A stretch of DNA of 64,000 bases from a virus: the IMG/VR virus record IMGVR_UViG_3300049793_000366, positions 372,865 to 436,864 of that record; one strand, written 5' to 3'. The position numbers and the translations under genes are program-made. Under the pieces are notes generated by a model. The model was not told the origin of the DNA, did not search any database, and was given only the letters and a program-made list of their open reading frames with translations. Shown here one piece after another: positions 17,742-25,751 of the stretch; positions within the stretch are counted from its first letter, which is position 1; each line of letters begins with the position of its first letter.

Positions 17742-18040
17742 TGTACGTATATAGTAAACGAACCATAGAGTATGTATTTAACGAGCGCAATGCACCAAAA
17801 GATGTTTGGTGTAATCTTAAGGGTACACTGAGACCTTTTGTAAATTTTAGTGTTCTACATAATGTTAGGTTCTACGGATATTTTGACCTGACAGAATATC
17901 AAATTACAGTTGACTACACTGAATATAATGAACGCAAATCAATTAGTGACTCAAAAGATACCTATGGTATCATTAAGACTATCACACCATGTATAAAACA
18001 CATGGAGAGAGAAACTAATATAAATAACATCTTGAAATGA
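17741..18040 (+). CDS. Hypothetical protein
   Basis: 99 aa, mixed composition with several aromatic residues (NVRFYGYFDLTEYQITVDYT). It starts in the stop codon of the preceding gene and its TGA overlaps the next ATG. No recognised family. Confidence 0.6.
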   Translation: MYVYSKRTIEYVFNERNAPKDVWCNLKGTLRPFVNFSVLHNVRFYGYFDLTEYQITVDYTEYNERKSISDSKDTYGIIKTITPCIKHMERETNINNILK

Positions 18041-18321
18041 ATATAATAAATCACACAACCACTGTATCTACGGAAGATATGCTTGATATAATATCAGACA
18101 TCGATAAGAGAATTGGTGTTGAATTTTATGTTAGAAAAATAACTTCAATTGAATATGTTGAAAAGGCTGATTCGGGTATAACTACCTGGAAAAAACCAGA
18201 ACATTTATTAGTTTCATATACTTGGTATAGTGATAAGATTAAAGATGGTAATGGTCACTGTGAAGTATATGAACCATTTACGAGAATAAGAGAAATAAAA
18301 TTAAAGGCTATTACTCAATGA
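18037..18321 (+). CDS. Hypothetical protein
   Basis: 94 aa, beginning MNIINHTTTVSTEDMLDIIS, with a beta-rich second half. ATGA overlaps on both sides place it firmly in the operon. Function not recognised. Confidence 0.6.
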   Translation: MNIINHTTTVSTEDMLDIISDIDKRIGVEFYVRKITSIEYVEKADSGITTWKKPEHLLVSYTWYSDKIKDGNGHCEVYEPFTRIREIKLKAITQ

Positions 18322-18653
18322 ACGTTTTATTTGTCTGTTCTGCTAATAAGCAAAGGTCAAGAACTGCTGAAGACCACTTCACATCTAAGTATAGTGATAT
18401 AAAATTTCTCAGTGCTGGTACTAATATAAAAATTTGTAATCAAGAAGGAACTACACCACTCACAGAAGATTTATTAGAATGGGCTGATGTAGTTTACGTG
18501 ATGGAAAACAAACATCTGAATCAAATAAAACAACACACTGGTTCGAAGTATAATAAGAAGATTAAGGTATTAAATATACCGGATATTTATAAGTACGGTG
18601 AAACTAAACTCATTGATATACTGGAAGATAAGATAAATTTTGAAAATAATTGA
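18318..18653 (+). CDS. Low-molecular-weight phosphotyrosine-phosphatase-like protein
   Basis: The 111-aa protein begins MNVLFVCSANKQRSRTAEDH, the P-loop (C-x5-R-S form, CSANKQRS) of a compact branch of LMW protein tyrosine phosphatases. It is followed by LSAGT and WADVVYVMEN as in that family. It closes the six-gene operon. A regulatory phosphatase on host proteins or a phosphoester hydrolase on nucleotides are both possible. Confidence 0.75.
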   Translation: MNVLFVCSANKQRSRTAEDHFTSKYSDIKFLSAGTNIKICNQEGTTPLTEDLLEWADVVYVMENKHLNQIKQHTGSKYNKKIKVLNIPDIYKYGETKLIDILEDKINFENN

Positions 18654-18660
18654 AAATAAA

Positions 18661-18692
18661 TTTGCAAATTGAAAACTTTCACCTTACATTTG
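18661..18692 (+). promoter_or_regulatory. Promoter of Gln/Pro/Asp attenuator operon
   Basis: TTTGC (18661-18665) and TACATTTG (18685-18692). The 5' leader that follows has a near twin at 46469, including an AAAGGGAGC stretch and a TAATATATA before the leader ATG. Confidence 0.65.
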
Positions 18693-18748
18693 TATAAAAT
18701 TAATAAGAAAAATAAAAAGGGAGCGAAAGCTTTATAATATATAACAAC

Positions 18749-18826
18749 ATGAAAACATTAATAAACATACAAGTTCAACCCGATCCGCAAGTGTCGTCTG
18801 CTGGCTGTATGTTTCATATGAGTTGA
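18749..18826 (+). CDS. Leader peptide of Asp/Pro tRNA-proS attenuator
   Basis: A 25-aa ORF with the control stretch QVQPDPQV (Gln, Pro, Asp codons) followed by VSSAGCMFHMS. The operon behind it encodes three tRNA-Asp, a tRNA-Glu, two tRNA-Pro and ProRS, and the Gln operon lies next. A TAATATATA box ends 5 nt before the ATG. Confidence 0.72.
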   Translation: MKTLINIQVQPDPQVSSAGCMFHMS

Positions 18827-18852
18827 AAATAACTATTTCAAATAATATCGAA

Positions 18853-18885
18853 AACCCTCAGTTAGCAATGACTGAGGGTTTTTTT
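18853..18885 (+). terminator. Attenuator terminator before Asp/Pro tRNA cluster
   Basis: AACCCTCAGT / ACTGAGGGTT hairpin and seven T. TGCTGGCTG (18799-18807, just after the Pro/Asp/Gln codons) can pair with CAGTTAGCA (18859-18867) over 9 positions including two G-U, which would open the terminator. Confidence 0.75.
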
Positions 18886-18895
18886 ATGCCTAAAC

Positions 18896-18968
18896 GGAGC
18901 CATGGTTGAATGGTTACAATGCCACCCTGTCACGGTGAGCGATGCCGGTTCGAATCCGGTTGGTTCCG
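18896..18968 (+). tRNA. tRNA-Asp (GTC)
   Basis: Acceptor GGAGCCA/TGGTTCC, anticodon loop CTGTCAC and T-loop TTCGAAT. First of three tRNA-Asp genes with different bodies. Confidence 0.85.
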
Positions 18969-19046
18969 CAAAGTATCATAATCCAATCAAGAGTGTGGAG
19001 GATGAAGAGACCAATGCTTCTGTGGTTCTTATGATACTAAAAATAC

Positions 19047-19120
19047 GACTCTGTAGCTCAGTTGGTTAGAGTGCCTGTTTGTCAAGCAGGAGGTCGCCGG
19101 TTCGAACCCGGTCATTGTCG
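19047..19120 (+). tRNA. tRNA-Asp (GTC)
   Basis: Anticodon loop TTGTCAA, D-arm AGCTCAGTTGGTTAGAG and T-loop TTCGAAC. The acceptor GACTCTG/CATTGTC has two T-T/C-T mismatches at positions 4 and 5. Confidence 0.8.
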
Positions 19121-19125
19121 CAAAA

Positions 19126-19199
19126 GGATCGTTAGTAGAGTTGGTTACAATGTCGCCCTGTCACGGCGAAGGTCACGGGTTCGAGTCCCGTACGGTCCG
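19126..19199 (+). tRNA. tRNA-Asp (GTC)
   Basis: Acceptor GGATCGT/ACGGTCC, anticodon stem TCGCC with loop CTGTCAC, T-loop TTCGAGT. Confidence 0.85.
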
Positions 19200-19204
19200 C
19201 AAAT

Positions 19205-19275
19205 GTTTCGGTAGTTTAACTGGCTAGAATGGCCCCATTCGGGGGTTGGTAGAGGTTCGAATCCTCTCTGAAACG
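19205..19275 (+). tRNA. tRNA, probably Glu (TTC), unusual A33
   Basis: Acceptor GTTTCGG/CTGAAAC. Stem GGCCC/GGGTT closes the 7-nt loop CATTCGG, which places TTC at 34-36 but A instead of U at 33. The variable region is only 3 nt. Isotype is uncertain. Confidence 0.6.
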
Positions 19276-19528
19276 CAAGAAAGTAGATGAGGTCATAGTG
19301 AGAGTGTACACTACTGTTATCTGGATGATAGCACTTCTGTATTAAAAAGACTCCGCTCTGAGTGGTTAGGTACCGTGTAGTATCTTCGCGTGTTCTCTGC
19401 TCGACAAAAGCAATGCCCAGTTGAAAGACTGTAAAAAAGCTGAGTCAGTGTATAAAGGGGAACGGGATATTAAAAGGTGTTAAACCTAAACTAAGTGGCT
19501 ACACCGCACGGCTCAGCTCTCTACACTT
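19276..19528 (+). other. Structured spacer between tRNAs, possible ncRNA
   Basis: A 253-nt gap inside the tRNA transcript without an ORF. It contains AGGT-gttaa-ACCT and GTTATC-tggat-GATAGC hairpins and a long-range GCTGAG(T)/GGCTCAGC pair spanning about 75 nt. It may be a separate small RNA or remains of decayed tRNAs. Not identified. Confidence 0.35.
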
Positions 19529-19602
19529 CGGGATATAGCGTAGTCCGGTATCGCGCCTGCTTTGGGAGCAGGAGGTCGTCAGTTCGAATCTGGCTATCCC
19601 GA
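19529..19602 (+). tRNA. tRNA-Pro (TGG)
   Basis: Acceptor CGGGATA/TATCCCG, anticodon stem CCTGC/GCAGG with loop TTTGGGA. It precedes proS in the same transcript. Confidence 0.9.
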
Positions 19603-19652
19603 CTGGAGCTTAGTTGTCAGTAGACTCGCGTTGGAAAGAGGAATTGTCAAAA

Positions 19653-19726
19653 CGAGATATAGCGTAGCCCGGTATCGCGCTTGCTTTGGGAGCAAGAGGC
19701 CGCAGGTTCGAATCCTGCTATCTCGA
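19653..19726 (+). tRNA. tRNA-Pro (TGG)
   Basis: Near duplicate of the tRNA at 19529 in the D-arm and anticodon loop (TTTGGGA), with a different acceptor CGAGATA/TATCTCG. Confidence 0.9.
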
Positions 19727-19730
19727 CAAA

Positions 19731-19949
19731 ATGAAAGTAGTTTGTGTAAATAATGGAAAAGAAACTAGAAGCGTCAATAATGACGTTACGGTTAATGATG
19801 TGTATGATGTTATATATGAACACACATCAGATTATTACTTAACTAATGATAATAAAAAGAGACTCATGTACCCCAAAGATATGTTTATTACTTTGGATGA
19901 ATTTAAAAAAGAAATTAGAAATAAAAAATTATTAAATATAGGGTTATGA
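19731..19949 (+). CDS. Hypothetical protein
   Basis: I chose Met at 19731, since an upstream in-frame Met lies inside the tRNA-Pro gene. The 72-aa product (MKVVCVNNGKETRSVNNDVT) is acidic and may form a small alpha/beta domain. It begins 5 nt after the tRNA body and its TGA overlaps the proS start. Function unknown. Confidence 0.6.
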   Translation: MKVVCVNNGKETRSVNNDVTVNDVYDVIYEHTSDYYLTNDNKKRLMYPKDMFITLDEFKKEIRNKKLLNIGL

Positions 19950-21052
19950 GATTATCAGAAACAAAAATTTATAATATGTCAAGAGTTGGGAAAGATATTC
20001 TCTCAACATCTGAGTTGCTTGAGAAAGCAGGCTACATTAAACAAGTTCAATCAGGATTATTTGTTCAGATGAATTTAATGAAACGTGTAGTGAACAACAT
20101 TGAACGAATTGTAAAAGAAGAACTTGAAAAAATAAGTTGCTTAGAGATTGGATTAAACCAATTACAGAGCGCAGAAATTTGGAAACAAACAGGAAGATAC
20201 GAAACATACGGATCTGAAATGTTTAAGTTGAAAGACCGTTCAGATAAAGAAATGGTATTCACTGGTACGAATGAAGAGCTTGTAACCTTAGTGGCTAAGA
20301 ATTATGTGAAGTCATATAGAGATTTATCTTTTACATTCTATCAGATAAATAATAAGTTCCGTGATGAGATTAGATGCAACACTGGATTGATTAGATGTAA
20401 AGAGTTCTCAATGATGGATGCGTATTCATTTCACGAATCAAAAGAACACTTACAAGCTTACTATGATAAGATGAGAGAATGTTACGTTAGAATCTTTGAC
20501 AGACTTGGTTTGAAATACAGAATAGAATCTACTGACTCAGGTGAGATTGGTGGTTCAGTATCAGAAGAGTTTGTAGTAACAACAAGTGATGGTGAAATAG
20601 AAGTTGGTCACATCTTCCAATTAGATACAAAGTATTCATCTAAGATGGAAGCAAGATTTGATGATAGAGAAGGTAAGAGTCAAGACATTGTTATGGGTTG
20701 TTACGGAATAGGTATCACTCGATTAGCACAAGTGTTAGCTGATGTTGGTAGAAGTGGTAACAACTTTAACTTTAGTGATGAAGTATCTGCTTATAAGTAT
20801 GGTGTTGTAATCGCGAATGTTAATGACGAGAAACAAAAAGAAATTGGAGAAAAGATATACAAAAATTTGGTAGCTCAAGGATTATCCGTATATTTGGATG
20901 ACCGAAACATAAGAATAGGTGAAAAGCTAAATGAAATAGATGCTCTCGGTATTGCGAATAAAATATTAGTAGGTAAAAACATTGAAGAAAATATTTACGA
21001 AAAGAAAAAACTTTCCAGTGAGAATTGGATAAAAGAAGAAATAACATTATAA
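19946..21052 (+). CDS. proS: Prolyl-tRNA synthetase, bacterial type without editing insertion
   Basis: Class II ProRS features appear in order: LLEKAGYIKQVQSGLFVQMN (motif 1 region), MVFTGTNEELVTL, FYQINNKFRDEIRC (motif 2), GSVSEEFV, CYGIGITRLAQVL (motif 3) and a C-terminal HGTP anticodon domain (YKYGVVIANVNDEK). At 368 aa it is about 200 residues shorter than bacterial ProRS because the INS editing domain between motifs 2 and 3 is missing. Two tRNA-Pro genes lie directly upstream, and the common leader peptide has Pro codons. Confidence 0.93.
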   Translation: MRLSETKIYNMSRVGKDILSTSELLEKAGYIKQVQSGLFVQMNLMKRVVNNIERIVKEELEKISCLEIGLNQLQSAEIWKQTGRYETYGSEMFKLKDRSDKEMVFTGTNEELVTLVAKNYVKSYRDLSFTFYQINNKFRDEIRCNTGLIRCKEFSMMDAYSFHESKEHLQAYYDKMRECYVRIFDRLGLKYRIESTDSGEIGGSVSEEFVVTTSDGEIEVGHIFQLDTKYSSKMEARFDDREGKSQDIVMGCYGIGITRLAQVLADVGRSGNNFNFSDEVSAYKYGVVIANVNDEKQKEIGEKIYKNLVAQGLSVYLDDRNIRIGEKLNEIDALGIANKILVGKNIEENIYEKKKLSSENWIKEEITL

Positions 21053-21063
21053 TATATACAGCT

Positions 21064-21135
21064 ATGAACAATTTAGTACAACAAGTCCAGCAACAACAAA
21101 TCAATCTGATGATTGACTGGACTCGTATTGGCTAA
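21064..21135 (+). CDS. Gln-rich leader peptide of glnS attenuator
   Basis: A 23-aa ORF with the stretch VQQVQQQQI (six Gln codons, both CAA and CAG) starting 5 nt after a TAATATATA element. It precedes a terminator, four tRNA-Gln genes and GlnRS. Confidence 0.85.
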   Translation: MNNLVQQVQQQQINLMIDWTRIG

Positions 21136-21160
21136 AATGTAATTAGTTCCAAATTTCGAA

Positions 21161-21193
21161 AACCCGTTAATCTGTGTGATTAACGGGTTTTTT
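21161..21193 (+). terminator. Attenuator terminator before Gln operon
   Basis: AACCCGTTAATC / GATTAACGGGTT hairpin with T run. GATTGACTGG (21111-21120 in the leader ORF, after the Gln codons) pairs with CCCGTTAATC (21163-21172) at 9 of 10 positions. Confidence 0.85.
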
Positions 21194-21206
21194 GTTTGCC
21201 TAAAAT

Positions 21207-21287
21207 TGTCTGGTGGTGAAATGGCAGCCACATCCGCCTTTGAAGCGGATGCCGAAAGGCGTGTAGGTTCGACCCCTACCCAGACAG
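21207..21287 (+). tRNA. tRNA-Gln (TTG) with extended variable arm
   Basis: Acceptor TGTCTGG/CCAGACA, anticodon stem TCCGC/GCGGA with loop CTTTGAA. The variable region (TGCCGAAAGGCGT) forms a small stem, as in class II tRNAs, which is atypical for Gln. Confidence 0.8.
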
Positions 21288-21293
21288 CAACAT

Positions 21294-21366
21294 TGCGGAA
21301 TCGTCTAACGGTTAGGATAACACCCTCTGAAGGTGTCTGGTGTGGGTTCGAATCCTACTTCCGCAA
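21294..21366 (+). tRNA. tRNA-Gln (CTG)
   Basis: Acceptor TGCGGAA/TTCCGCA, anticodon stem ACACC/GGTGT with loop CTCTGAA. Confidence 0.88.
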
Positions 21367-21372
21367 CAAATT

Positions 21373-21444
21373 GTTCTATGGTGTAACTGGTTAACACGTC
21401 CGACTTTGACTCGGAAGACTCTAGGTTCGAATCCTAGTAGAACA
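21373..21444 (+). tRNA. tRNA-Gln (TTG)
   Basis: Acceptor GTTCTAT/GTAGAAC, anticodon stem TCCGA/TCGGA with loop CTTTGAC. Confidence 0.88.
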
Positions 21445-21454
21445 GCTAAAATAT

Positions 21455-21525
21455 TCCTCTTTGGTCTAATGGTATGACGTTGGGTTTTGGTCCCAAAGGT
21501 GGTGGTTCGATTCCATCAAGAGGGA
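21455..21525 (+). tRNA. tRNA-Gln (TTG)
   Basis: Acceptor TCCTCTT/AAGAGGG, anticodon stem TTGGG/CCCAA with loop TTTTGGT. Confidence 0.85.
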
Positions 21526-21556
21526 CAACAAATAGTAATAATTAAATACAAACAAT

Positions 21557-23176
21557 ATGAATTTCATTGAAGACAAAATAACAGAAAGGGGAATAATTGA
21601 AAGTTTTAAACTTCGTTTTCCACCAGAAAATAATGGCTTTTTACATATCGGTCATGCGAAATCTATATGCCTTAACTTTGGTTTAGCTGAAAAATATAAC
21701 AGACCATGTAATTTAAGATTCGATGATACTAATCCATCAAATGAATCAAATGAATTCACAGAGGCTATTAAGAGAGACATAGCATGGTTGGGTTATAGAC
21801 CAGCTAATATTCATCACACATCAGACTACTTCGCATTCCTATATGATTGTGCTAAGACATTAATCAGAAAAGGATTAGCATACGTTGATGATTCAACATC
21901 AGAAGAGATTGCGGCACTTAAAGGTACAACAACTTTAGCTGGTAGACCATCGCCTTATTACTCAAGAACAATCGAAGAGAATCTTGATTTGTTCGAGAGA
22001 ATGAAGAACGGTGAATTCAATGAAGGTTCTAAAATATTAAGAGCTAAGATTGACATGGCTTCTCCTAATATGATTTTGAGAGATCCTGTTTTATATCGTA
22101 TCATCAACAAGACACACCACCACGTTGGTGATGCTTGGAAGATTTATCCAATGTATGACTTCGCTCACCCATTGTCTGACTTCATTGAAGGTATCACTGA
22201 TTCACTTTGCACTTTAGAGTTCGAAGTACACAGACCATTATATATGTGGGTACTTGAGAATTGTGATTTGAATGGTACATTACCAGAAGAAACAGAGTTC
22301 GCTCGTTTGAACATTGACTACACAGTTATGTCAAAGAGAAAGCTTAAGAGATTAGTTGAAGAGGGATTTGTTTCTGGTTGGGATGATCCAAGACTTCCAA
22401 CAATTTCAGGTTTGAGAAGAAGAGGATATACACCAGCATCTATTAAAGATTTCTGTGATAGAATTGGTGTTACTCGTAAAGAGTCTGTTGTATCACACTT
22501 GTTACTTGAAGAGTGTTTAAGAAATGATTTAAACAAAGTAGCTAATCGTGTGATGGGTATAATGGATCCTGTTAAGTTAGTTATTACCAATTGGGATAAC
22601 GGTACTGAAATGGTTGAGATTGAAAACAACCCAGAAGATGAAAGTGCTGGTAAGAGAATGGTTCCATTCAGTGGTGAAATATACATTGAACGTGAAGACT
22701 TCAGAGAAGAAGCTGATAACAAGTTTTTCCGATTGAAGCCAGGTTGTGAAGTAAGATTGAAGGGTGCTTGTGTAATCATGGCTAATGAAATTATCAAAGA
22801 TTCAAATGGTAACATCATTGAAATCAGATGTACTTATGACCCTAACAGTCGGTCAGGTATGACACTTGATAGAAAAGTTAAGGGTACTATTCACTGGGTA
22901 TCAGTTGAACACGCTATTAAAGGAGAAGTTAAAGAGTACAGTAACTTATTCAATGTGGCTAATCCTGATGAGTTAGAAGACTTCGTAGAAGGATTGAACA
23001 AAGAGTCATTGATAGTTAATACGAATGCTTACTTTGAACCAGAAGCTTTGAATTGTTCAATCGATAAGCCAGTTCAAATGGTAAGAAAAGGTTACTATGT
23101 GATGGATAAAGATTCAACAACTAATTGCTTGATTTTCAATAAAACAGTTAATTTAAAAGAAGACCGTAATAAATGA
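21557..23176 (+). CDS. glnS: Glutaminyl-tRNA synthetase
   Basis: Full-length (539 aa) class I GlnRS. HIGH motif in GFLHIGHAKS (H30-H33), FDDTNPSNE, DYTVMSKRKLKRLV (KMSKS region near residue 257), and the two C-terminal beta-barrel anticodon domains. It is probably transcribed as the last part of the Gln leader-tRNA unit, an arrangement that supplies both enzyme and substrate. Many Bacteroidota encode GlnRS, so acquisition from a host is possible. The stop overlaps the next gene. Confidence 0.96.
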   Translation: MNFIEDKITERGIIESFKLRFPPENNGFLHIGHAKSICLNFGLAEKYNRPCNLRFDDTNPSNESNEFTEAIKRDIAWLGYRPANIHHTSDYFAFLYDCAKTLIRKGLAYVDDSTSEEIAALKGTTTLAGRPSPYYSRTIEENLDLFERMKNGEFNEGSKILRAKIDMASPNMILRDPVLYRIINKTHHHVGDAWKIYPMYDFAHPLSDFIEGITDSLCTLEFEVHRPLYMWVLENCDLNGTLPEETEFARLNIDYTVMSKRKLKRLVEEGFVSGWDDPRLPTISGLRRRGYTPASIKDFCDRIGVTRKESVVSHLLLEECLRNDLNKVANRVMGIMDPVKLVITNWDNGTEMVEIENNPEDESAGKRMVPFSGEIYIEREDFREEADNKFFRLKPGCEVRLKGACVIMANEIIKDSNGNIIEIRCTYDPNSRSGMTLDRKVKGTIHWVSVEHAIKGEVKEYSNLFNVANPDELEDFVEGLNKESLIVNTNAYFEPEALNCSIDKPVQMVRKGYYVMDKDSTTNCLIFNKTVNLKEDRNK

Positions 23177-23679
23177 GTAATATATTAGATAAAATGTTTG
23201 ATATGAATTTATCAGACTGTTTAGCAGCGTTAGTTATCATAATAACATTCCTTACATTTATTATTAAAAAAACAAGGATAGGTTTTTTAAATTTTTGTTT
23301 ATTTCTTTATAGAAAGGTTAAGTCTGTAATAGTTTTTATTCGTAGAAGTATAATATTATTTAGACTTCATAGGCTATTATCAAATTTGGATATTAATAGT
23401 GAATTTATAATTGATAAGGTTAAAATTAAAAAACAAACACTCACAATATATAATGGTAAAAACAACATTGATATACATATTTCTAATAGTGACTTAGAAA
23501 TGTTTTCTAAATATAAATTAAGTAAGTGGAAAAAATCACTTCCACTTAGTATTTCACTATATATAGTAGATGGTATATTATTTAGAAATGAAGATGTATC
23601 TAAATTTACCAGAGAACATAGGCTATCTAAATATTTACATGATTATATAAATGGAATAAAAACACCAAGTATTAATTAG
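23173..23679 (+). CDS. Membrane-anchored hypothetical protein
   Basis: The 168-aa product has a hydrophobic segment at residues 17-33 (CLAALVIIITFLTFIIKK), a second amphipathic segment (KVKSVIVFIRRSIILF) and a soluble C-terminal part. Translation is coupled to glnS by an ATGA overlap. No family is recognised. Confidence 0.6.
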   Translation: MSNILDKMFDMNLSDCLAALVIIITFLTFIIKKTRIGFLNFCLFLYRKVKSVIVFIRRSIILFRLHRLLSNLDINSEFIIDKVKIKKQTLTIYNGKNNIDIHISNSDLEMFSKYKLSKWKKSLPLSISLYIVDGILFRNEDVSKFTREHRLSKYLHDYINGIKTPSIN

Positions 23680-23680
23680 A

Positions 23681-23737
23681 ATGAAACACATTAACTCAAA
23701 TAACGTAGTCGTAGTCAACAGGAATCCCGTCTGTTAG
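23681..23737 (+). CDS. Val/Asn-rich leader peptide of valS attenuator
   Basis: An 18-aa ORF with the stretch INSNNVVVVNRNPV: four consecutive Val codons plus one more, and five Asn codons. It starts 1 nt after the stop codon of the gene before and precedes a terminator and valS. The Asn content suggests a second sensed amino acid. Confidence 0.75.
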   Translation: MKHINSNNVVVVNRNPVC

Positions 23738-23759
23738 GCTACGCTATATCTATTATACT

Positions 23760-23791
23760 AACCCATCAGACAATCTCTGATGGGTTTTTTT
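23760..23791 (+). terminator. Attenuator terminator before valS
   Basis: AACCCATCAGA / TCTGATGGGTT hairpin with T run. GTCTGTTAGG (23729-23738), overlapping the leader stop, pairs with CCCATCAGAC (23762-23771) at 8 of 10 positions. Confidence 0.75.
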
Positions 23792-23830
23792 ATACCAAAA
23801 AATTACTAAAAAATTAAAACTAAAAATATT

Positions 23831-25360
23831 ATGAAAACGAAATACACACCCGAAATTGAAAATGAAATCAACCAAGAATGGTTAGAAAATAAAACATACA
23901 AATCAACACCTGATGAGAGAGAAGCATTCACTATCATCATGCCACCACCAAACATCACTGGTATACTTCACCTTGGACACATCTTGAATAACACAATACA
24001 AGATATTTTCATTAGAAGAAAGAAACAACTTGGTTACAACACTTGTTGGATTCCTGGTATCGACCATGCTTCAATCGCAACAGAAGCTAAAATCATTCAC
24101 TGGTTGAAAGAACAGAACATCGAGAAGAATGATCTGACTAAAGAACAATTTCTTGAGTATGCTTGGCAATGGAAAGATAAATATGGTAACATAATCATCG
24201 ACCAACTTAAACGATGTGGCTTTGCTTGTGATTGGGATAGACTTACATTCACAATGGATAAACATCACTCTGATAGAATCTATGAAATGTATGACAGACT
24301 TAAAGCTGGCAACATCATATATCGCGGTACTAAAACAATGGCTTATGACCCATTAGCTAAAACATACTTATCAGACTCGGAAACGTTTGAGAAGAATGGT
24401 AAACTATTCTCTGAGAGAACAGGCGCTAAGATTGAAATGAAAGACACTGAGCAGATATTTATCGATATGAATAAGATTGCTCAACCCGCACTTGATAGTA
24501 TCGGAGAACGCATTAAAATGATTCCTGATACAGCATTCCCATCTTATAAGAATTGGTTTGATAACTTACAAGATTGGTGTATCTCAAGACAGTTAACATG
24601 GGGTCACTCTATACCAGATGATGAAGGAACTTTTGATACTTGGTTCTCTTCTTGGTTATGTGCTATCACAGCATTTAAATCACAAGAAGAAATAGATTAC
24701 TATATGCCATCAGACTTCATCATTACTGGTCAAGACATCGCTTTCTTTTGGATTGCTAAGATGATAATGGCGAATGATTACTGGGATAAATCTATACCGT
24801 TTCATAACATCTACTTCACTGGTATTATGAGAGATAAAGACGGTAAGAAGTTTGCGAAGCAGTTTAATAATTCACCAGACATTATGAATTTGATGGAAGA
24901 GCATGGCGCTGACTCATTGCGATTCTCAACTATCATTAACCATCACGCTGGTATGGATTCTAAATGGACTATGGATCAATTGTTACAGGGTAAAAGATTC
25001 TGTAATAAGATTTGGAATATCAACAAGCTAATGTCTTCGTGGCAACCATCTGATATAGAAATGTCAGACAAACAAAGAGAATCATTGAATACTTGGAAGA
25101 TGCAGTTTGCTTCTGCTAAGAATAGCTACAAGCAACTATTTGATGATGAGCTTAGATTCTCAGAAGCTTTGATATTAACCTACAATCTTATTTGGGAAGA
25201 CTTTTCATCTGGGTTACTTGAAGCCATAAAGCCTGAACAGGGCATTTGGCCAAATTTAAACCGTGAGCTGTATGATTGTTTAATGAGTGATTTCAGAGAA
25301 TTGATGCTAATGTTGGAGCCATTTATGCCATTCATAAGCAATTATATGTTGAATAAGTAA
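23831..25360 (+). CDS. valS: Valyl-tRNA synthetase, compact, editing domain deleted
   Basis: Class I ValRS signatures: MPPPNITGILHLGHILNNTI (HIGH as HLGH, H47-H50), CWIPGIDHASIATEAKI, FDTWFSSWLCAITAF, and KFAKQF replacing KMSKS. Only 509 aa, against about 880-950 in bacteria. The CP1 editing domain is reduced to a short linker between the two Rossmann halves, and the C-terminal coiled-coil arm is absent. Misacylation with Thr would not be corrected in cis. Its leader peptide is Val-rich. Confidence 0.9.
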   Translation: MKTKYTPEIENEINQEWLENKTYKSTPDEREAFTIIMPPPNITGILHLGHILNNTIQDIFIRRKKQLGYNTCWIPGIDHASIATEAKIIHWLKEQNIEKNDLTKEQFLEYAWQWKDKYGNIIIDQLKRCGFACDWDRLTFTMDKHHSDRIYEMYDRLKAGNIIYRGTKTMAYDPLAKTYLSDSETFEKNGKLFSERTGAKIEMKDTEQIFIDMNKIAQPALDSIGERIKMIPDTAFPSYKNWFDNLQDWCISRQLTWGHSIPDDEGTFDTWFSSWLCAITAFKSQEEIDYYMPSDFIITGQDIAFFWIAKMIMANDYWDKSIPFHNIYFTGIMRDKDGKKFAKQFNNSPDIMNLMEEHGADSLRFSTIINHHAGMDSKWTMDQLLQGKRFCNKIWNINKLMSSWQPSDIEMSDKQRESLNTWKMQFASAKNSYKQLFDDELRFSEALILTYNLIWEDFSSGLLEAIKPEQGIWPNLNRELYDCLMSDFRELMLMLEPFMPFISNYMLNK

Positions 25361-25370
25361 TATATAGAGT

Positions 25371-25751
25371 ATGAAACATCTTAAGAAGTTTAACGAGAAT
25401 ATATTCTCTGATAGAGGCGAATACATAAGAGCTACATTAACTGAGCTTGTAGATGATATTGATGCTGAATTAACTTACTCTGATAAGGGTAGTGATGAGT
25501 ATTATAAGGTTACTTATAAGATACCAACTGATGGGATAAACTTCACAGGTAGTATGCTTGTTCCAGATATAAACAAGATTATTGAGTTTAATAATCTAAA
25601 CAATAGAATAGCTATTGCTTTTAAGAAAGCATTATTGAAATTAAATGCTGATAATATTTTAGGGTTATTTGATATTACTCATCATCATACACATTATGAA
25701 TATGATTTATGTGCTTATGTTAAAGTAAAAGAAGAAAATGAAGTATCTTAG
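25371..25751 (+). CDS. Putative capsid-targeted protein
   Basis: The 126-aa protein starts MKHLKKFNENIFS, an example of the recurrent N-terminal motif, and has a TAATATATA element 4 nt before its ATG (within the end of valS). The rest is a small alpha/beta domain that I do not recognise. Packaging into the head is inferred from the N-terminus only. Confidence 0.6.
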   Translation: MKHLKKFNENIFSDRGEYIRATLTELVDDIDAELTYSDKGSDEYYKVTYKIPTDGINFTGSMLVPDINKIIEFNNLNNRIAIAFKKALLKLNADNILGLFDITHHHTHYEYDLCAYVKVKEENEVS

